Made by a program: the position numbers and the translations under genes
Source: Jackrogersella multiformis
Taxonomy: Eukaryota > Ascomycota > Sordariomycetes > Xylariales > Hypoxylaceae
Length of the DNA stretch: 64,000 nt
Direction: 5' to 3'
NCBI GenBank assembly: GCA_902806575.1
Contig: CADCXD010000018.1
Coordinates: forward strand, 372,001-436,000
Notes under the pieces: model-generated
What the model was told of the DNA's origin: nothing
Databases searched by the model: none
The model's input: the letters and a program-made list of their open reading frames with translations, nothing else
Shown here: piece after piece, positions 59,201-64,000 of the stretch
How the letters are laid out: the number at the start of each line of letters is the position of its first letter
Position numbering within the stretch: position 1 is the first letter of the stretch

Positions 59201-62200
59201 GAGGACGACTATCAACAATTCAGGGCAATTTAGCAATGTTCCTAGATTCATACACGATTACACTACCCTTACTACGGTCTCTTACCTACACCATCTCTGG
59301 GGTTGTTGCACGAGCAAACATGGCTGCCAACTTTGGAAGAGAGATGATTCTCGATTTTGATATCAAGGAGAATTCCCATGACATGCAAATCGAAGTCAAC
59401 AATACGCCTCGCAGTATTTCGCTTCTACAGATCCCCCCGACAAATGGCCGCATAACCAGTCACATGTCCCCAGAAGAGCATCTGGTCACAGTGGTCGCCT
59501 CGCTAGAGCTTGTACAGCTAGACGCCTCTGCTGTCTACAGTCTGCTCGCCGCACTCAATCGACCTGAGATCTCAAGCGCTATTGATGATATTAAGGAACA
59601 AGCTAAAATCATACAAGAGCATATCGATGAGATTTTCGGCTCTGGTGGGACTGAGCCGACAAAACCAGCGTCACCGAAACCCAATGATTCGAAGTTGACC
59701 TATGCCGTCCATGGTAGTCTTGCTGGGCTCGAAATATTTGGTAACGCGCCCGTCAAATCAGATACCGAACCATTGGCGCGCCTGTCGTTCCGCTTGGATG
59801 CGGTGCAAATACAACTAGCGAACAAGATAGACGAGGGCCCGATTTTAGAAAACCCAGAGATACATGTCAACCTCCACCAGATTATGTTCGACATCGAGAG
59901 AGGCTCTGTCGAGGGAATGAGGTCTTGCGGCAATCTCACCTTCGGTGCATTGCTAACAGCTACAAGCCGCGAATCGGAAGACGGGAGAGAGTTAAGGGCT
60001 TTTGATTTCAAATCTGACGGGTTCGAGGTAAACCTCTCGTCGGATACCGTGTCAACATCCGTCGACGTGCTTGGGTACATGGGCGATAAGATCAAAGACC
60101 TCGATACGTCGCGCGAACTTGAATACCTACGGAAGCTAAGGCAATCGAAGCCCCGTATTGCCATCAACGACGAGGAGCAGGAAACGGAAAGCGATATATT
60201 AGACTCATTTCTCTCTTCGATCATCTATTCTTTCGAGATACGGAATATTCAACTAACCTGGCTTGTGTCTCCCCTAAACCAAGCCACGGTAGGTCAGGAG
60301 GATCTAGTCTTATCGTTCCAGAGGATTGAGTTCGCTACGCGGAAGAAGAACTCGGCGAAGCTGACTATCGAGGATTTCCAACTACAAATGGTTCCGCCAG
60401 GGCAGGACAAATCTCATCGGTCACTAAATTCAGCACTCCTGCCGGAGGTGATTTTCAATATCGCCTTTGTCTCGACAGCTGATGCTCGCCGACTAGCCTT
60501 CCAGGCCGTAGGGAAATCGCTAGATTTGCGACTGACTTCTGCGTTCATCGTTCCAGCAGCTCACCTCCAAAACTCAATCAGTCTATCGGCGAAGAACGTC
60601 CAGCAAGCTTCGGAGCATTGGGCGCCAATAGTGATATCAGAAAAACCGGCCACGGGGCTAGTTGAACAAGAAGTTGAGACTAGGCGCTCCCTATTCGGAA
60701 GCAGGAGACTTGAATCGCTTTTGATTGATGCCGACTTTGCTGGAGCCGTAGTACATCTCTGCGGTAAAAGACCAGCAGGTGAAGTGGGCGCCTCAACCGG
60801 GTCGAAACCTACACTGGCTGGCAAATACGGGCAGTTCAACACAGATGAAACCGGCAATAGCATGGTACTTCGTTCCCCTGGGTTGGCCTGGAAGACTGAA
60901 TATAGAGATAATGGTGAAGAAGACCCGACACTCTATGGAGAAATCAAGATCGATCCATCACGCAATATTCTCTACCCGACCATCGTTCCTCTCATCATGG
61001 ACATTACCTCCAGTATAAAAGAGGTAGTTGGCGACGACGTACCTGACTCGCCGATGTCACTAGCAAAACCGACCGGAGATTTGGATAAACCAAAGCCTAC
61101 CAACGAAGACAATATCCTCACGGCCGACCCAAGTGCAGTGTTAGGACGCGTGAAACTAAATCTAGGCTTACGAATATGCAAGCAGGAGTTTACTCTAAGT
61201 TGCCAACCTATCGGCCGAGTTGCGGCCACGGCTCGTTTCGATGATATTTATATCACCATGAATACCGTTCATGCAGCAGAACACGGCAACTTCTTTGCGA
61301 TCTCAGGTACTTTCAGCGGATTCAACATGTCTGTGCAGCACGTCTATTCGCGAGAATCCACGGGCAGCTTCCAAGTCGATTCGATCGTGCTCTCGATGAT
61401 GAACAGCAAGCACGTCAGCGGCACAAGTGGCGTCTCTGCTATTCTAAAAGTAAGCCCAATGGAAGTGGCTATCAACGCCAAGCAGCTTCAGGATTTCTTA
61501 CTCTTCCGAGAAATCTGGATGCCTAGAGAAGTGAGGCAAAGCGCGACAGCGCCTGTTTCGACAGTCACGGCAGAGTCTATAGCGCAGGGCCATCTTGTAC
61601 AGAGGTATCAACAGGTTGCCGCCACGGCAGCATTTCCCTGGACAGCAACAATATCCATCGCTTCTCTAGATGTTCTAGTAGATCTTGGGCAATCTCTTGG
61701 CAAGTCCAAATTCGCTATTACCGAGTTCTGGGTCTCGTCGAAGAAGACGTCGGACTGGGAGCAGAACCTCTGCCTAGGATTCGAAAGGATCGGCGTAGAC
61801 TGTACCGGTCGTTTGAGCGGGTTCGTCTCTCTTCAAAACTTCAAATTACGCACGTCAATTGAATGGCCAGAACGCGAGCAAGCATTGAACGAAACGCCGA
61901 GGATCCAGGCTTCTCTCGGCTTCAGCCAGTTCAGGCTAAAAGCTGCCTTTGACTACCAAGCGTTCCTAGTGGCAGACATCACGAAGATGGAGTTTCTCAT
62001 GTACAACGTGCGCCAAGAGAGGAAAGCATCCGGCGACAGGCTTGTAGCAACCCTCGACGGAGAAGCTGTCCAGCTGTTCGGCACCACCACCTCGGCCGCC
62101 CAGGTCGTTGCGCTATGGCAGGCCATCCAAAAGCTCATACAGGAGAGGAGGGCAAGCTACGAGACGTCACTGCGCGATATCGAGAAGTTCATGAAGCGGA

Positions 62201-63075
62201 AGTCGCTAACGAGCCAGCCATCTACAATGCAAATCAGCCCGAGCAAGCCGCTGCCCGACAACTCCGAGTCGAAATCCCCTATATCCCTCAACACGGACGT
62301 CGTGGTGACGTTGAAGGCGGTCAATCTCGGCATCTTCCCGAGCACCTTCTCGGACCACCAGGTCTTCAAGCTGGAGGCCTTGAACGCGCAGGCGAGATTT
62401 GCCGCCAGCATGGAAGACAAACGCATCCACAGCATCCTGGGCCTGACCCTCGGGCAGCTGCGGATCGGGCTCGCGGGGGTGCGCCGGGTCGAGGCCCCGA
62501 AGGCGGCCAGCGAGATCTCGGTGGAGGACGTGGTGGGCAGCGCGACGGGCTCGCGGGGCGGCACGATCCTCAAGGTGCCCAAGGTCGAGGCCATGATGCA
62601 GACCTGGCAGAGCCCGGAGTCCCGCAGCATCGAGTACATCTTCAAGAGCTCGCTCGAGGGCAAGGTCGAGGTCGGCTGGAACTACTCGCGCATCAGCTAC
62701 ATCCGCGGCATGTGGGCCAACCACTCCAAGGCCCTGGCCCAGACCTGGGGCCGCGAGCTCCCGGCCATGTCCGCCATCAAGGTCACGGGCGTTCCGGAGC
62801 AGGCCGCCGGCCGCGAGGACGACGGCGGCGAGCGCCGCAAGATCACCGCCGAGGTCAACGTCCCCCAGTCCAAGTACGAGTACACGGCGCTCGAGCCCCC
62901 CGTCATCGAGACCCCCCAGCTCAGGGACATGGGCGAGGCCACCCCGCCCCTCGAGTGGATCGGCCTGCACAGGGACAGGCTGCCCAACCTCACCCACCAG
63001 ATCGTCATCGTCGCCCTGCTCGAGCTGGCCGGCGAGGTCGAGGACGCGTATGCCAAGATCTTGGGGTCGTCGTGA
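53297..63075 (+). CDS. CSF1: Csf1, RBG-family bridge-like lipid transfer protein
   Basis: Giant lipid-transfer protein of the repeating beta-groove (RBG) class, orthologue of animal BLTP1. In yeast Csf1 sits in the ER and is linked to supplying phosphatidylethanolamine for GPI-anchor synthesis and to cold growth. Exons: 53297-53337, 53403-53438, 53505-63075; phases close, giving 3215 aa. The tiny first exons encode MAQNIVPGWRDFNG and most of the membrane anchor FLAYIIICGVLAIFFLLYFN. Directly after comes the conserved chorein-like start: AYTWHTYKVYIDIQALQWSL, LGGRVFFTGLRYHGNNETIL and HITWSYWLRR. Exon 3 runs 9.57 kb without interruption, as expected for the family's length. The repeated beta-rich units cannot be delimited by eye. 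The C-terminal ~750 bp are GC-rich, producing long meaningless frames on both strands. Identification is firm from the N-terminus and the size. Confidence 0.93.
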
Positions 63076-64000
63076 GCGCTCGTGCGGTAGTGCTCGATGC
63101 TTAGGAAGGGTAAAAATTGGAGGATGAAAAGCGGGGTGAAGAATGGAGAATGGAGAATGGACTACAAACAAGTAAAGGGGAAGAAGCAAAGGGGAAGTTA
63201 AACAAACACAAGGAAGCGAAGAAGAACAAGGGCGGCATTCATCATTCATCTACAAATATTAGCAACTAGCAACTAGCATAACCGGCGTAATAGGAATTTC
63301 TACCTCTTCTCAAAAGGAACGGCCGGAGGCTGGAGAATGGAAACTGGAAACCGGAGAACGGGAAATTGGGAGATTAGAACAACAAAAACAACAACTACTA
63401 CTACATGGCCTACATGGCGGCTCGGCTGCGAAGTTGGCATTGATAGCGTAGCATAGCATATATTTCTTTTCATCGGAATGAGAGCAGGGGCATCTGGTGT
63501 TGTTAATCGAAGATACAGACTCGGATACAGATACAGGTACGAAATCGTCTTTTGTACTTGGTGATGAGGTTGTGATTGGATTAGATGTCCTATACGCTAA
63601 GTATAATATTACTTGCCTACCTCCTAGTGTAACTAGGGTAACTAAGGTAACTTCCTGGACATATGTACTGTTTTCGTGAGATATAAACTCTGTCATTAAT
63701 GGCGAGATAACTTATTAGGTAAGATACATACCTAGGCCTAGATTCCTATTCAACTTAAAAACTTAAGGTAAGGATTGCAAAAGAGATGCGGGTGCCTATA
63801 AGGATACTGGTTGGTTATAATGATACTTGAAATACTATATACTACAATATACCATACTGTGACTAATTTCAACTCAACCCGGTTCTAGACAGCTCCATTT
63901 AGGATGCATACCTATCCTTACCTAGCCTTAGGTACCTAGGTAGGTGTGAGAGGACTCCAATCTCATATTTCAAGACCATCCCTTATTCCACCCCCTATTC
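63076..64000. other. 3' flank of CSF1 to window end
   Basis: CSF1 3' UTR, then purine-rich DNA (63110-63240) and AT-rich sequence with TAGGTA motifs near the end (63725-63735, 63927-63942). The minus-strand frame at 63310-63696 is Ser/Cys-rich low-complexity translation without recognisable content. No gene is cut by the window edge as far as I can see. Confidence 0.5.

Noticed and set aside
62206..63249. 347-codon minus-strand open frame opposite the end of CSF1
   Set aside because: It lies wholly over the GC-rich 3' end of a firmly identified gene, has Leu/Arg/Ala/Gly low-complexity composition and no recognisable domain; a shadow of GC3-rich codons.
1..64000. tRNA, 5S rRNA, CRISPR arrays, intact transposons or viral genes
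   Set aside because: I looked for B-box-like GGTTCGANTCC, 5S internal promoter text, regularly spaced repeats, reverse transcriptase, integrase and transposase motifs, and found none that I could support by eye.

Overview
The window is nuclear DNA from a filamentous ascomycete (Pezizomycotina, probably Sordariomycetes). Genes are spread about one per 4-5 kb and carry short GT-AG introns of roughly 50-90 nt. Their products are conserved fungal proteins, there are no operons, and long AT-richer spacers are filled with a short TAGGTA/TACCTA motif. The closer placement (perhaps Xylariales or a relative) is only an impression. I see no tRNA, rRNA, intact transposon or CRISPR array.

Layout. 1022-4816 (+): LIM/RhoGAP protein of the Rga1 type. 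8341-10308 (+): secreted or membrane Kelch-like propeller protein, convergent with 10749-11431 (-), the rRNA-processing factor Fyv7. 12387-14862 (+): Atos/FAM214-like protein. 14863-19482: a long spacer with two weak coding-like stretches. 19483-23011 (-): CLASP protein Stu1. 24345-25381 (+): BSP-family putative metallopeptidase, broken by a frameshift. 25753-26910 (-): single-exon protein with an N-terminal membrane anchor. 30938-31249 (-): a two-exon 73-aa gene found by reading splice sites. 35378-36840 (-): NAD-isocitrate dehydrogenase subunit 2, divergent from 37548-40820 (+), exocyst Sec5. 42444-44762 (-): two-zinc-motif regulator. 46860-49412 (+): GH92 alpha-mannosidase. 50351-52415 (-): Ost-alpha/TMEM184 (DUF300) membrane protein with an 18-nt micro-exon, divergent from 53297-63075 (+), the giant lipid-transfer protein Csf1.

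How the genes relate. Several products act in polarised growth and membrane supply: Rga1-type GAP on Rho/Cdc42 GTPases, Sec5 in vesicle tethering, Stu1 on microtubules and Csf1 in bulk lipid transfer. This is probably ordinary housekeeping content and not a cluster. No biosynthetic cluster, defence island or clearly new multi-gene system was found. The most noteworthy points are the unlisted 73-aa gene, the frameshifted BSP gene, a 30-bp perfect hairpin at 45749-45868, unassigned coding-like sequence at 17.7-18.2 kb, alternative-splicing candidates, GC-rich 3' ends of several genes, and the dispersed TAGGTA motif.

Exon structures were worked out by hand from splice-site consensus, reading phase and recalled family similarity. 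Each listed multi-exon CDS closes in frame.
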